From: Eonycteris spelaea
Taxonomy: Eukaryota; Chordata; Mammalia; Chiroptera; Pteropodidae
NCBI GenBank assembly: GCA_003508835.1
Contig: PUFA01000164.1
Location: 2,356,001-2,420,000 of the forward strand
Direction: 5' to 3'
DNA length: 64,000 nt
In this document: in pieces, positions 1 through 12,150 of the stretch
How positions within the stretch are numbered: position 1 is the first letter of the stretch
How the letters are laid out: every line of letters starts with the position of its first letter
Program-made: the position numbers and the translations under genes
The notes under the pieces: model-generated
What the model saw: only the letters and a program-made list of their open reading frames with translations
Told to the model about the DNA's origin: nothing
The model's database searches: none

Positions 1-132
1 TAAGATGGGACACTGAGGCACAGAGATAATAAATAAACTTGCTCAAAGCCTCTCAACTAGTAAATAGCAGAAACAAGATTTAAACCCAGGGCGTCTAATT
101 CTAGAAGCTATGCCCTAAATACCATGCTACCT
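1..132 (-). mobile_element. MIR SINE fragment, antisense
   Basis: The stretch reads as the reverse complement of a MIR core: gaggcacagagat, a degenerate 'cttgctcaaagcctctc', then 'taaacccagggcgtct'. These correspond to the 'gaggaaactgaggcacagag / taacttgcccaaggtcac / gaacccaggcagtct' blocks of antisense MIR. It is truncated by the window edge. MIR is a tRNA-derived SINE mobilised by L2 early in mammalian history, so this is an old, inactive copy. Confidence 0.7.
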
Positions 133-1683
133 CTAACAATAATCTTTCTCATTGAATATCTGTGATTCACACAGAACCAATATTCACTGTCTCATAACTA
201 GAAGTCACTTATTGAATCATGTCCAACTACTTCCTTTCTCAATTGAAAAGAATTTTATAAGCAAACTATCCTTCTGCCTAGTGATGGAGGATAGGATGAA
301 TTCCCGAGTGGAGATATAAGTCCTGCATCAAGAGTGAGGATTCTTGACTGAGCACTGGAAAGAATTCAAGTACATGCCAGAGTTAGAGTCAGTCAGAAGG
401 AAGGTTTATTAATGAAGGGATAACACTCCATAGACAGTGGTCTCTTCTCAGACATAGAGTATTTTCCTCTCAGAGACAAAGGATGAGACATCTAGAGCAA
501 CAGAGAGACAGAGAGAAAAGACTGGAAGAAAAAAAAAAAAGACTAAAAAACAAAAACCAAGACAAAGTCCCTAAGTGTTTGGGGCATTCAATTTATATAT
601 CATTCTTTAATAATTACAGTTTAAAGACTTCATTTACCTATTTTCCTTTGGATGTACAGTATGAAAGAAAAGGGTATATAGCATAAAAAGCATGCTAGCC
701 TTTGTTCCATAGGTTCCCCATGGCTTTGTTCTTAGAAAATGAATGTAGGGTCAACTTAAAGACTCTATTTTCCCTTCACAGTGTGGGTAAATAGTTTGTT
801 AGTAATCCCAGCAAGAATTCTCCTTTGCTCTGTAGATTTCCTTGTGGTCTGGCCTTAGGGCTGATGAGCATATTGCAAGCTCTGAATATAGCTTGATTTA
901 ATATTAGTTCTCATGCTTCTTCTCTACATTAAAAATATACATGTAGCTGTTTAATGCTTAATATAAAACGCTCTCTCAAAATAATTCTTCTTTCATATAG
1001 ACTATAAATATTCATGTGTTGATGGCCACGTGCTAAATTGATAGGTTAATTTGAAGGTCCTCTTTTCTGCCACTTTAATTAAGATAAAACTGCCTCTGTA
1101 TTTGAATAGATTTAAGAATTTTCTGTACAGAAGTTTTATATTTTCCCACTCAGTTCCTCTTGTGAAGAAACCTCTGTGTATCCAGCCACAGGACTAGCAA
1201 GAAATAGATGGACTGTTGAAAAGAGTTTTTTTTTAAAGCATTTACAAACAAAGGAGTAGGGGGTTAAGAGAAACCCACAAAGGCTGGTGCAACTCTCCAG
1301 TACCAGAAACAATTAGAAACCATTACCACCCCTTGGTGTGAAGGATGAGAGAGGGTTATTAGAATCCAGAGAGCAAAGCCATGGTTGTAACAAGAGCTAC
1401 ACTCAGGAGTTGTGACCTTCAAAGACTGGACTAAAATCAATTAGTGGAAACTCAACAAATAGAAAGCTGGAGGAACAAGCACTAAAAACCCATTCCTTCC
1501 CATTATCAGATCTCCACTGGTGCTTCCTGTTGGACAAACCCAACCTGAAACCAGAGTGGGAGGAAGCATTTGATGTTGTCCATAAAAGTCAGCCTCTCAG
1601 GACACAAAGCAGAGTGAAGAAGGTGGGAAGGCTAAGCATGAGAAAGAAACACAAAATATCAAGCATAGTCTGAATTAAAAGAG
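133..1683. other. AT-rich non-coding stretch, nothing recognised
   Basis: There is no open frame of note and no repeat family I can name. A purine-rich run with short adenine tracts lies near 495-550. Around 390-420 the bases resemble an antisense polyadenylation region, but this is too weak to call an LTR. Confidence 0.5.
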
Positions 1684-1733
1684 CCTTTACAAAGGAACTT
1701 TTCCTTTATCTTTCCTTTACAAAGGAACTTTTC
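1684..1733. repeat. 20-bp perfect direct repeat, 30-bp period
   Basis: The 20-mer beginning cctttacaaagg occurs at 1684-1703 and again, unchanged, at 1714-1733, separated by ten pyrimidine-rich bases. This is a small local tandem duplication. The short spacer has the same character as the unit, suggesting replication slippage. Confidence 0.9.
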
Positions 1734-2229
1734 TCCATGAAAAAGCAGTTTCCCATTAATTAGCTACACATGTTTAAAGCAAGATGCGCACAATTAAGAG
1801 AGCCTTTGTCATTACCAATGAAGTGCCTTGAGCCATTTTTCAAGGAAAGAGAGCCCTGATCCAGCATGAAGATGCTGGCTCAGTCAGAGGACTTTGGCTG
1901 TGCCAGTGGAGATCCCAGAAGATAAGAAGAGCATCAAAGGAATACAGCCCAAGGCCAACCAAGAAGAAACAACCAATGGATATTTGTAGAGAAACTGGAC
2001 TCTGTTCCAGATAAACCTTGTTTGGCCAAGGAGAAGATTTCATTAAGGCTAAAGAATAAAGAAAAGCAAAGTTTACTGAGTAGCAGGTTTTACGTATGTT
2101 ATTTCATTTAAACACACAAAACAAACTATGAAACTTCTATTTAAAAGCTGATTGTTACTTACCTATTTTTTAAGCATATCTGATAAAAAAAGTTTGATGA
2201 ATACTGATGGTGATGAATAAATAAAGTTA
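1734..2229. other. non-coding stretch, nothing recognised
   Basis: A 67-codon open stretch on the minus strand (1840-2043) shows no recognisable domain and is of the length expected by chance. No repeat family was identified. Confidence 0.5.
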
Positions 2230-2740
2230 TAGCAAGGACAAAGTGGATGGGTCTTTTAGCTTCCAAATCCTTCCCATTCAACACCCACCACCCACCCATA
2301 AAGTCTATTATCCAGACAATAGCCAAAGTGATTCTTTGAAATATATCAAAATATTATTTTTGGCTTAAAATTCTCTAATGATTCCCTATTTTATTTACAA
2401 TAAAATCTAAATCTTACCAAGTTAACAAAGTCCTATTAGAATTTCTAAGCCATCAACCTAGAGTAAAATGTACCTTTTAATTTCTTCAGGTTCAAATGTC
2501 ACATTGCCAGAAAGATTTTTCTGACCATACTTTATAAAGTAGCTCCACCATCTTCAATCTACTTTTTCTTATCCTACTTTATTTTTCAAGTCTTTTATTA
2601 TTAAACAAAATTTATTTGTTTGTCTCTTTACTAAAATGTATACTCTAAAGAACAGGGACTTTATTGTGGTCACTACCGTATCTTCATGCCTAGAGCAACA
2701 GGGGCTCACAAAAACTGTTGGAGAATCTATTAGATGGATA
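2230..2740 (+). mobile_element. L2 LINE 3' end, sense
   Basis: The order of blocks follows the L2 3' region. A decayed 'ttcaggttcaaatgtcac' block is followed by a 'ctgaccatactttataaagtag' block. The terminal part around 2625-2735 has the 'agaacagggactttattgtgg ... cctagagcaacagg' pattern that precedes the L2 end. It is heavily diverged, with no open reading frame. L2 was active before and around the eutherian radiation. Confidence 0.65.
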
Positions 2741-2886
2741 AATGAGCTGAAATAGGGAGGGATGAAGTAATAGAATGGCCTTAAGGAATATTCTAAGAGG
2801 ATCCTGGAAATAACAGAGGACCAGTTTTTTTTTTAGAAGAACCATTTTGCCTTTCACCACTACCTGCTGTATAGCTCCCTCCCCAC

Positions 2887-2888
<2 letters not shown>

Positions 2889-2946
<58 letters not shown>
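2889..2946. repeat. (CA)29 microsatellite
   Basis: An uninterrupted CA dinucleotide run of 29 units follows a short C-rich lead-in. Both strands stay open through it (His-Thr or Val-Cys repeats), which produces false reading frames. Its purity suggests it is likely polymorphic. Confidence 0.98.
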
Positions 2947-2947
<1 letters not shown>

Positions 2948-3757
2948 CTCTCACTGCTACTTTCAGGAGCGCCTACTGCTAACATCAAGAGAGATTGTTG
3001 GCCAGTTGAGGCTCCAGCCAGTGGTGGTGCGGAGAAGTGTGTGGAGTATCTATGTGAATATCAGCCTTGACCTGCCTAGAGGGAAGACTTAAAGGGATGC
3101 CCAGAAGGATTGTCTGAATACCTTAGCATCCCACGTTAAAAGCTGTCATCCACTAAAGTCTTCACTATGATCAGCAAGAACCCCCAGCTAGGTCAGATCC
3201 TTGGCATCAACTTTCGTCTCTTATAATTCTCAGGCTTTTACTTCAGCCTGCCTTGTCCACAAATCCAACCTTATTCCAAACACTTATACTTTAGAAATTC
3301 AGTTAATTACACTGAATAAACATGTGACAATTTTTAGTAATGCAGCAACCAGAAAGCTGTTAATCTCATTGTATGTGCAATTTATTCTAAGTCTTAACAG
3401 AGAGTGGGAAAAAACATGTCTATTTCTTAAAGCAATCATATAGCATTAGTTATTAATAACACACAACATCAAAACCAATTGTTTTCCAAATAAATGACTT
3501 GGTCTACTCCATTTGCAAGTGTGCTGGCCCTGTGACCAAGGACATTTCACCCCCAGGTTTTGCTGCCCCTTTGGCCAGACGGGCTTTCTTGGGACCTTAT
3601 CTGCCCTTAAAAGGAAGGACCATCATTCTCAGACAACAAGGCTAGGGTTACACAGAAAGGAGAGGGAGGATTGGCCCAGGTCATTCTGATTGGGATTGGG
3701 GGCTCAACAACTCCACAGAGTATCAAAGAATAGGAAAACATTCTCAGAAAAAAGCAA
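2947..3757. other. non-coding stretch, nothing recognised
   Basis: Positions about 3490-3720 are less AT-rich than their surroundings. I could not match them to a repeat family or exon. No splice-bounded open frame stands out. Confidence 0.45.
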
Positions 3758-4284
3758 GGACTTATTTATTCATTCTATTTAACAAGTATTTATTTGCCCA
3801 ATATTAGTGGCCTAACGTGTACCAGTCACACCTCTAAGTACTGGAGATAAAATGATGAGCAAGATAGACAAGGTGTCTGCCTTCATGAAGCATACATTCT
3901 GGTGGAAAGATAAGGAAAATAAACAAAAAGCAAGTAAACCAATAATAGAATTTTGTTGGAGAGTGGTAAATCCATGCAGGAAACAAAATGGAGTAAGGAG
4001 GTAGAGAATGAATGAGCACCTGGGAAAGGGAGTGAGGGGGTGGGAGCTACCTCGGCCAAGAAGGTTATGGAGGGTCTCTCTGAGTACTGTCATCTCAGCT
4101 GAGTGGTGAAAAGGAACCAACCATGCAAAGATCTGAGGAAGAAATCTGGCAACAAAGATAGCAAACATAGTATTTCTGAGGTAGGAATAAGCTTCAGGTG
4201 TTTGAGGAAAGAAAAAAGACTAGCATGGCTAGAGCCTGGTGAGCAAGAAAAAGAGTTGAAGGAGATAAGATCAGAGATAGTAGG
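3758..4284 (-). mobile_element. L2 LINE 3' region, antisense
   Basis: It opens with the reverse complement of the L2 terminus ('ttattcattctatttaaca ... gtattta'). It then passes through 'tggagataaaatgatgagc', 'gcatacattctggtgg' and 'agggtctctctgag', and on to 'ccaaccatgcaaagatctga' and 'gagcctggtgagc'. That is the expected order for antisense L2. The copy is roughly 530 bp and non-coding. Confidence 0.7.
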
Positions 4285-4899
4285 CTCTAGACTGAATACA
4301 TATTAACCCAAATACGTGTTGTTAATGTTGTTGTGAAACAATGCAAATGCTAATAATTCTTATAATAAAGACTCTATGATGTAAAAAAATAATAATCATC
4401 AAGGAAAAAATCCCAATTGATACCAATAAAAAACAGAAAGAATGGAGGATTAAATAGGAAATAAGAGGAAATTATTCATTTTACATCAAATGAAGTCAGA
4501 ATATCTGATGTTATTTTTGATTTTGAGGAATAAAGAAAAACAGCTGATTTCTGGAATAAAGAAAAACAGTTGATTTCTAGAATTTTTCATTAAGTTAATG
4601 AAATTTTAAAAATGTCATTTCCAAAATAAACTTCCATTTATATAAAAATAGAAAAGACAAAGCTCAAAGACATAAATAAGTCTCAACATCCATGATGACA
4701 AGTAGGTCAAAAATCAACTGTTATTAATAACAAGCGTAATTTAAGATTATAAAGAAATATTAATAATGATATGATGAACTATTAAAATTGTCATTAAACA
4801 GGACAATAAAAACAACATAATATATCAACATATTAATTAGTTCAACAAAGTATAACTTTCATTAAAACATAAATAGCATAACATCAAAATGAATAAATA
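4285..4899. other. AT-rich stretch, possibly decayed L1
   Basis: It is very A-rich on the plus strand and lies directly upstream of a sense L1 3' segment. It may be the more diverged continuation of that L1, but no diagnostic block is readable. It contains the 26-bp tandem duplication listed separately. Confidence 0.35.
4527..4578. repeat. 26-bp tandem duplication
   Basis: Two adjacent 26-bp units, 4527-4552 and 4553-4578, differ at a single position (cagctg versus cagttg). Both begin ggaataaag and end tgatttct. This is a recent local duplication. Confidence 0.93.
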
Positions 4900-5480
4900 A
4901 AAAACTATTTAAATTATATGATATGCAGGAATCAAATACTAAACAAAGATAAATTCCAGTATGGGGAAGATAGATTATTTGATTAATGACATTGAGGTAA
5001 CTGGTAACCATTGGGAAAAAAATAAAAGTCAAACCAAAATAAACTCCAAATGGGTCAATGAAACCCTAAAAATACCAGAATGCAGAAGTATTTTTAACAA
5101 GTTTGAGATGTGAAATGCCATTCCAAATATGATACCAAATTCAGAAACCATAAAAAGAAAAAAGTGGGTACATTTTATTATATTTAAAAATACTGAATAA
5201 GAAATCTGCAAACAAGGCAAGTGACAGACTTGGAAAGATATTGCAATTTGTAACATGAACAACTACTTTTTAAAATATATAACCGATTAAAAAAGATCAA
5301 CAGTTCCATAGAAAAATGCACAAAGATTAGAACAGAGTTCCCAGAAAAAGAAATTCAGATAGCTCTGAGAAATATAAAATGACACCAACACCAACCTTCT
5401 GAAAAGAGAAGAGAAATTAAAACTTCACAGCAGTATCAGTTTTTTAAACCGATCAGATTGTCAAAAATCTAAATATTTGG
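4900..5480 (+). mobile_element. L1 LINE, late ORF2/3' segment, sense
   Basis: The blocks follow the end of L1 ORF2: 'ccaaatgggtcaatgaaacc', 'cagaaaccataaaaag', 'aaatctgcaaacaaggcaag', 'gacttggaaagatattgca', 'aaaaagatcaacagttccat', 'cacaaagattagaacag' and 'gatcagattgtcaaaaatct'. The frame is broken many times. It is an old L1M-type copy with no coding capacity. Confidence 0.75.
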
Positions 5481-5494
5481 TAACTCACTCTCAA

Positions 5495-5615
5495 GCCTGA
5501 ACCTGATATCTGTCTCCTACTAGATGGGAGCTTCTTGTTCTTTTTTGCTCTGCTTCCCCCAAAATACATAATGCATAATGGACCTCCATAAATATTTCTT
5601 GAATAGACTCTCTAA
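5495..5615 (+). mobile_element. L2 LINE 3' terminus, sense
   Basis: 'ctactagatgggagcttctt' followed later by 'ataaatatttcttgaatag' corresponds to the L2 end ('ctagaatgtaagctcc ... aataaatatttgttgaatga'). It is a short diverged fragment. Confidence 0.55.
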
Positions 5616-5949
5616 TGAAGAAAAGTACTCAGAGCACTGTTAATTGTAGAAGCTGTGTCAGAGTTTGAAAATAGTTGATGGAGTTATTCTTTGTTGAAAT
5701 TCTGGAAATCCTAAAAGCATTTTTCTCTCATAAGAATTAGTACAATAACCAACTAGTTCTCCAAAATCTGGTGTCTCTCTCTAGTCTAATTTCTGTCTAC
5801 AGTACAATGAAACTTTTTAACATCTTAGAGATCATTAGGTCTATGTTTTACTAATGAATATTTGATATTGCTTAAATATTATGATCATATGTGTATATAG
5901 TTCAATAAGAGCTATTTTTGTTTTATTTTCATATCTAGAGGACAAAATC
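5616..5949. other. non-coding stretch, nothing recognised
   Basis: AT-rich sequence with no recognisable repeat, RNA gene or open frame. Confidence 0.5.
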
Positions 5950-6345
5950 CAAAGCATGAAATAGGAAGTCATTTTATATTCTGGTTTCAAACCACCCTTT
6001 TCTAATCTCATCTCTTGTCATTCCCTTTAGACCACTCTTGTCCTCTCACTTCTAATCACCCAGACCACTTTCTACTCTTCAAATTTAATAGGCATTTTCA
6101 CACCTCTGACCCTTTAGAATTCCTTCTGCTAGAAAAACTCTCCCTTTGAGCAAACTCTTTGTCAAAACCTTGTCTTCAAGTTCCAATTCTAAAGTTGAAA
6201 CTTCCTTCCCCATAATATATGGTCCATTACCCTGGTCAGATCTACTACCCTTCCCTTTGTGTTTCCATAACCCTCATTTACGCTTTCTTCTAGCTTTTAA
6301 ATCCTCTGATTGCCTTTTTGTTCATTACAATTACATTTTATTCGA
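5950..6345 (+). mobile_element. L2 LINE fragment, sense
   Basis: Pyrimidine-rich sense L2 sequence lies here. It includes 'ttccttctgctagaaaaac' (L2 'ttccctctgcctggaac'), 'caaaaccttgtcttcaag' and the run of short C/T blocks up to 'ttttgttcattacaatta'. It abuts an L2 terminus in the opposite orientation. Confidence 0.55.
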
Positions 6346-6347
6346 CA

Positions 6348-6485
6348 TTTACCCATTCATTCAAAAAATATTTGAGTGTCTACTATATATCAGGTGTTGG
6401 GATGCATCAGTTTTTTAGGAAAGGACAAACAGACTTTTTTTAAAAGTCTGCTAAGTTCTCATGGAGCTTATATTCTAGTCAGGAA
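6348..6485 (-). mobile_element. L2 LINE 3' terminus, antisense
   Basis: The stretch 'cattcattcaaaaaatattt', 'gagtgtctactatatatcag' and 'catggagcttatattctagt' is the reverse-complement L2 end. It sits tail-adjacent to a sense L2 fragment, so two independent copies or an inversion are needed. Confidence 0.75.
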
Positions 6486-6814
6486 GAATTTTTGAATTCC
6501 TTGAGTATCAGTATCACTATCCTCAGCACCAAAACAAGGTCCTTCCTACATAGAGCAGGAAGGCTAGTCTATTTGTTCTCCCTCTTGCATAAATAACTGT
6601 TCCTCTGCAGTTAACAAAAAAGTTTTGTTAATTAGACATTATCAATGGAATATGGAGAGCATGTAAATATTCTAAAGGAATATAAGTAATTAGATAGTAA
6701 ATACCACTGACCTAACTAACAGTAGTTAACCCACCCATGATAGTAGTCACCTAGAGTAATTTTTAATCACCTAAGAATAATGATTTGTTTCATCATCAGA
6801 CAATGATGCCTACA
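6486..6814. other. non-coding stretch, nothing recognised
   Basis: AT-rich, with no recognisable repeat or open frame. Confidence 0.5.
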
Positions 6815-7035
6815 ATCTGCTACATACCAGCTATCATCTGAGTGCTTTCTATATGCACTCATTTAATTGTATCAACAACTCTAAGAGGTAATATTATCTC
6901 CTTGGCACAGATGTGAAAACTGAGGAAAAAATAGGGTTAAATCACTTGCCCCAAATCACATAGCTGGTAAGAGATGGAGTTGGCATTTGAGTCAGGCAGT
7001 CTGGTTCCTACTGTAGTGTTCTTATCCACTACATG
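6815..7035 (-). mobile_element. MIR SINE, antisense
   Basis: A long, well-ordered antisense MIR: 'caactctaagaggtaatatt', 'cagatgtgaaaactgagg', 'cacatagctggtaagagatg', 'gtcaggcagtctggttcc' and 'cttatccactaca'. These match the 'acaaccctatgaggtaggta ... gatgaggaaactgag ... ttaaccactacac' order of the family. Confidence 0.85.
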
Positions 7036-7849
7036 TTAAGAATATAGAAAGTGAAAATCTTTGTCTTAGATTTGATAGCCTAAAATGATTTACAGATGAT
7101 TATGAATGTAAGACTGTTACACTAGTGGTGATCATGTTTGTTAGGAGATTTCATTTGTAAGAAGTAGAGATTTCTTTAAATTTACCTGAAGTAGTGTAAG
7201 ATGAAGAGGAGTAATAAGTTCACGCACATAGAAATCCGGAAAAGCAGGAGCCATTTAAAATCGGCCCCTTAGGGCCAGAAACTAGAAGGTAGTTCTGATT
7301 TCTAAGCTTTCTTGCAGACCCAAGGAGCAGGATTTCAAGAATGTTCTTTAACGTTCCACTGTTTGTCTGTCTGCTCCTATGAGTCCTCTTCTCTTTCTGT
7401 TATCAACTAGTTTTCTTTTTTTTCTTCTCAGTTAGATTCCTGAGAGGAATCTGGTCAGATAAGCTCAAAACTATTTAGAGAGGGCCTTTTGTCTTAGGCC
7501 CACTCCTGGACAACTAGCATGCCGTGGAAAGCTGCCCTTGAGTCCAATTCCCTCTACAGTCAACTAAGAATAGGCTGAAGGGAGGGAGATGAGAGGGTTA
7601 CTTTGTCCAAGACACATAAGCCAAAGCAAAGCCTGAGCATGGGTAGCTTCTCTGGAAAATTGCTACGTGCTTGGCTGATCCTCTCCTTGTCATGCTTCAT
7701 ATAAGAATTAAGGACATCAGTGATTCCCTTGTGTACAGGATAGATGTAGAGAATTATGTTTTTAACAAAATACTTAATATTTATGAAAGGTTTATAAACT
7801 CTCTCCTGAATTACTGCAATTGCCTGCCAACCATTATCTTCTTTCCACC
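7036..7849. other. non-coding stretch, nothing recognised
   Basis: Around 7230-7650 the base composition is more balanced than in the flanks. No exon, RNA gene or named repeat could be supported. Confidence 0.45.
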
Positions 7850-8478
7850 CTAAACCCCCATTATCTATTCTCTACACTGTAGCTATGGTGATTCTTCTAA
7901 AGTATGCCAAATTATCTTAAAATCACCAGTGCCTCCTCATCTCTCTCCAAGTAAAAGCACGAGTTCTGACAGTGGCCTAAAAATACACATGGAATTCTCC
8001 TTCTCATTTCACTGACTACATCTCTTCTCCCTCACTCTGCCCAGCAAACTGACTTTTTCACTATTTCTCAAACATACCAAGCAAAATCCCACCCAAACCT
8101 TTCCACTGGCCATTTCTCTGATCTGAGCTACTACTCTCACATAGCCCTCACCTCTTCCAGTCTTTGCGTAAATCACGCCATTCAGTAAGGCCTAGCCTGG
8201 CCACCTTATTTAAAACTGCAATTATCCCCCATGTTTCCAGACTCACTATCTCCCTTTATCTGCTCTATTATTTTCCCATAATAGTTAATGATTTCTGACA
8301 CACTTTAGCATTCATTAATTTACTGTCTTGATTGTTTCCTTCTGGTAGAATGGAAGTTTCGCAAGGTCAGGGATTTTGCCTCTTTTGTTCACTATTACAT
8401 CTTCTTCACTGGAACAGTACCTAGAATTTAGAACATGTACCCAATAAGATGTTTGTTGAATGAATGAACGAGTGAATG
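7850..8478 (+). mobile_element. L2 LINE 3' end, sense, about 630 bp
   Basis: This is the clearest sense L2 of the window. It has 'gtgcctcctcatctctctcc', 'ctctgcccagcaaactgact', 'aacataccaagcaaaatccc', 'cttccagtctttgcgtaaat' and 'ggccaccttatttaaaactg'. It ends 'gatgtttgttgaatgaatga', the family terminus. There is no open frame; it is an old fossil copy. Confidence 0.85.
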
Positions 8479-10844
8479 AAATTGCCATTAATTATGCCAT
8501 TGATCCATTCTATTTCCTATATTTAAGAGTTCTGATATATCGTTAAAATGACCTTAAGCTTTTTTTTTTTTTCAGTTAATGCTAGATATTAACTTGATGT
8601 TGGTTGTGGATTTTATTTAATCCAAGAAAAATTCAATCTAATTGGAGAAACTAAAGTTCAATAAGAATCAATTTTCCATTTAATAGTAGTTAGTAAAAAA
8701 TTTGCTCATTTTTGGAAATCTTTCTAAAATAGTGTAGACTTTTCTGTCAGTGTGCCTACCAATAGCAACCTTTCCTTTTTTATAAACAGTTGTAGAATGG
8801 AATATCTGCTAAATGCGATGGCTGGCATGTCTCTACCACAAATAAAGTGTTAGCTGGCTTTTTTGACATCCATTGTGATCACTCAGAGGCTTTTTTTCTG
8901 TTTAGGTTCTCAGCAGAAAGTTTGGGTTGCTGTTGCCAGAAGTCTGACTACTAGATAAGCAGTGTCACTATATTTAGAGCATAAACAGTAGTCTACAAAA
9001 TAGCCTATCTGATTTTGCTACTTTACTTGGCTCTATGTTCTTAGGATTCACTCTAAGGTTAAAAAAAAAAAAAAAAGATATGTATATAAATATTATTGGT
9101 ACAATCTTAGGGTTTCTATTACTTTGGAAAATATAAATATTACAAGTACTTTAATACTTTTCATGTCAAAATCTTTTACTTATTTATGTCTCTAACCTCT
9201 GGGAAGTCTTCATGGAACTCCCTATTTGAGTTAGACTATAGATGTTGATTTTTGGTGTGAACATGCTATAAGGCATATTACAGATAACTAAATGATGACA
9301 CTCATCCCTAACTCAAAGTGAGAAATCCAACTAAATTGCCTAGTAGAATTTAGGTTCTCAAGAAACTAAAAGAGTCTTTTGAGTTGTAATCATTAAAAAA
9401 TGTTATCAGCAGCAGTAATCTGATTCTCATAGTTTCATTAAAATATTGTTTTGTATTGCTGTACCTCGAAAGATAATATTTCATCTCAGGATGAAGTGCT
9501 TTTAAATTAAGAACTAAACAATTTCTTCTTCAAGTTATAAAATTCTTGGCAAACCTTCAGGATAAAAGGCATTGTACAAATATAAAACATTACTATCTCT
9601 TTATGCCATTTCACAATGTCTTAAATATTTTTTGTTGTTCCAAGGTGGAAAAAATAAAACAGAAAATACTCATTAAGTACAAAGAGGAAATCTGGGCATC
9701 TTAAATTCCTGTACCAGAGAATCAGCAATTCAGATTTGTGTAAAGACTAAAAATTAACTTATGCTGTGACTTCATCCTCATTTACTGAATGTTCCATGGA
9801 GGATTAAGTATGTCTAAGCATGAGTCAAAGTAACAACTTTCTGTGAATCTATGAAAAGTTAACATATTTGGTCCAATTACATGGTATAGCGTACCCACAT
9901 TTTTATCTTCACTTTTATCCCAAATACCTATAAAACAACAGTTACAAAATTTAAAATGCATAAAACCACAGGGACTGCAGAGAACAGAAGATTCAACATA
10001 AGGGATGGAGGTGACATAACAGTAAAACAAAAGAGGGAGATGAGTAAGAAATATCTAGCACAATGGTGAAATGAAATCTCAAGGTGACAGTTGTTCAAAA
10101 TGCTTAAAAAGCTGGATCAAGAAGACAAGAGAGTATCACCCAGAAAAAAATGAATATCTAACACATGAGTTATTCAGAAGAGTTTTGGGTTTTTTGTTTG
10201 TTTGTTTGTTAGAATTTGGGGATGAATTAGTAACTGAATCATAGAAAACAACAGAAATAAAATTAACTCTGAACAATGCCAACTTCAGGAAATACAAGTT
10301 GAACAAGAGGTGTAAGCATAGTATATACACTTTGTAGCTTAGATGTAAATAATAGTTGCATATTAATATAAAACAGATTAATGATTGAACTTTAAAAAGT
10401 AATACTACATGTTTTAAGGCATCTGGGATGAGGAGAAGTACCTGAATGTGTGTGTCTGTGTATATGTACGTAAGAGAGAAAAAGAGAAAGAGAAGGCTCA
10501 AAATCATCTTTCTTAGTAGAAAAGCAATTAACTAAAGCTGAAAAATATAACTAAAAAATAAAAGCCTTAAGTACATTATCTATAAACAGGAAAGTAAATA
10601 CCAAAAGAAACATTCAATATAATTGGATTATAAAAGATTTAAAAGTGATTATTTCAGGGAAGCAAAAATCAAAAATGAAAAAAGAATCAAAAGGCACAAG
10701 GGACTGCCTTTTTATATGTCTGATAATACCATATGAAAAGTAATCATTAATTGAAATAAATTTAAAATTAAGGAAAAGCCAAGTTATGTGAAAAGAGCTA
10801 CAGAGAAATACGTATGTATTTTATGCATCTATTGAAATGATCAT
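8479..10844. other. AT-rich non-coding stretch, nothing firm recognised
   Basis: It contains T13 (8560-8572), A16 (9061-9076) and a short (TTTG)n at 10189-10210. A 123-codon minus-strand open stretch (10136-10507) is the longest in the window. It reads as low-complexity Leu/Phe/Lys-rich sequence from AT-rich DNA with no domain I can name. An 82-codon minus-strand stretch at 9782-10030 is also unrecognised. Confidence 0.45.
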
Positions 10845-12065
10845 CTGATTTTTAATCTGTTCATTTGGTGTATTATATTAATTGGTTTTCAAATTTTAAA
10901 CTAAACTTGCATTCCTGGGATAAACTCATTTGCTCATGATGTTTTATGTTTATATGTCAATTTTCTAATACTTTGTTAACAATTGTTACATTGCAGCTAT
11001 GTTAATGAAGGATATGGGAGTTTAGTCTTCTATTTTAATCTTTTGATGTCTTTATCAGAGTAATGCTGGCCTCATAAAATAAGTTGGAAAGTATATTCTA
11101 TTTTCTGAAAGAATTTGTGTAAGATTAGTATTATTTCATCCTTAAATCAAATACTTGGTAGAATTTACCAATGAAGCCATCTGGGCCTGCAGTTTTCTTT
11201 ATAAAACAGTTTTCACTGTAACTTCTATGGTTTTTCATAAATATAGAAATATTCAGGTTTTCTGTTGCCTCTTACATGAACTTTGGTAGTTTATGACTTA
11301 AAGGAAATTTTTTCTTTAATTTAATGCTAAAATTTTTTCACCATGTGTTGTTTGAGCTACCCCTATAAATCTTAATGTGTTATATTCTTATTTAATTCAG
11401 TTCAAAATATTTTATAATTTCAATTTGGTATCTTGTTTGACCCATGTTTTATTTTAAGATATTTTATTTAATTTTCAAATATTTGAGGATTTTCCATATC
11501 TTTTTGTAATTAATTTCTCTTTTAATTTTATTGTAACCAGAGAATATACTTTGTATTATTTTATTTCAATCCAGTTAAATTTATGGAGATTTGTATTGTG
11601 GTCTATAATATGATTCATCTTGGTAAATGTTATATGTGCATTTGAAAAGAATATGTATTCTGCTGCTGTTGCATGAAGTTTTCCATAAATATTAAATAGG
11701 TCAAGTTAATTGATTATGTTTTCAAGTCTTTTGTGGCTTTACTGATTTTCTATTTGTTTTATTAATTACTAAGAGACAAGGGTTAAATCTCCAAGATTGT
11801 TTATTTCTCTTTTCAGTTCTGTCAGTATTTTGCTTCAGATGTTTAGAAACTGTTTTTAAGTACCTATACATTTGATATTGTTAAGTCTTTTTAATGAATT
11901 GACCTGTTTATCATTATGTAATGCTCTTCTTTATTTCTGGTAATATTCTTTATCACGATGTCTACTTTACCTGTTATCAATATAACAATTCCAGCTTTTT
12001 GCTTTGTTTTTATTGTTTTGCTAGTGTTTGCATGGTATATTGTTTTCTGTCCTTTTAACTAACAT
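10845..12065 (-). mobile_element. L1 LINE ORF2 segment, antisense, about 1.2 kb
   Basis: The plus strand shows the reverse complement of L1 ORF2: 'cttgcattcctgggataaac', 'gtaatgctggcctcataaaa', 'ccatctgggcctgcagtttt', 'gagaatatactttgtattat', 'gaatatgtattctgctgctg' and 'caattccagctttttgc'. The fragment spans reverse-transcriptase and downstream sequence of the element. It has many stops and indels, so it encodes nothing and is an old L1M-type copy. Confidence 0.9.
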
Positions 12066-12074
12066 ATGTCATTA

Positions 12075-12150
12075 TATTTAAGCTTCAAAAGAACTCTATG
12101 AACTAGGTACTACTCTATCTCCAATTTACACGTGAGAAAACTGAGAGCAT
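12075..12150 (-). mobile_element. MIR SINE fragment, antisense
   Basis: 'gaactctatgaactaggtac' followed by 'tttacacgtgagaaaactga' matches the antisense MIR block 'aaccctatgaggtaggtac ... tttacagatgaggaaactga'. It abuts the L1 fragment. Confidence 0.6.

Noticed and set aside
2690..3092. Open frames rich in Cys-Val or His-Thr across the CA repeat
   Set aside because: They are translations of a dinucleotide microsatellite, which stays open in several frames. No flanking coding evidence.
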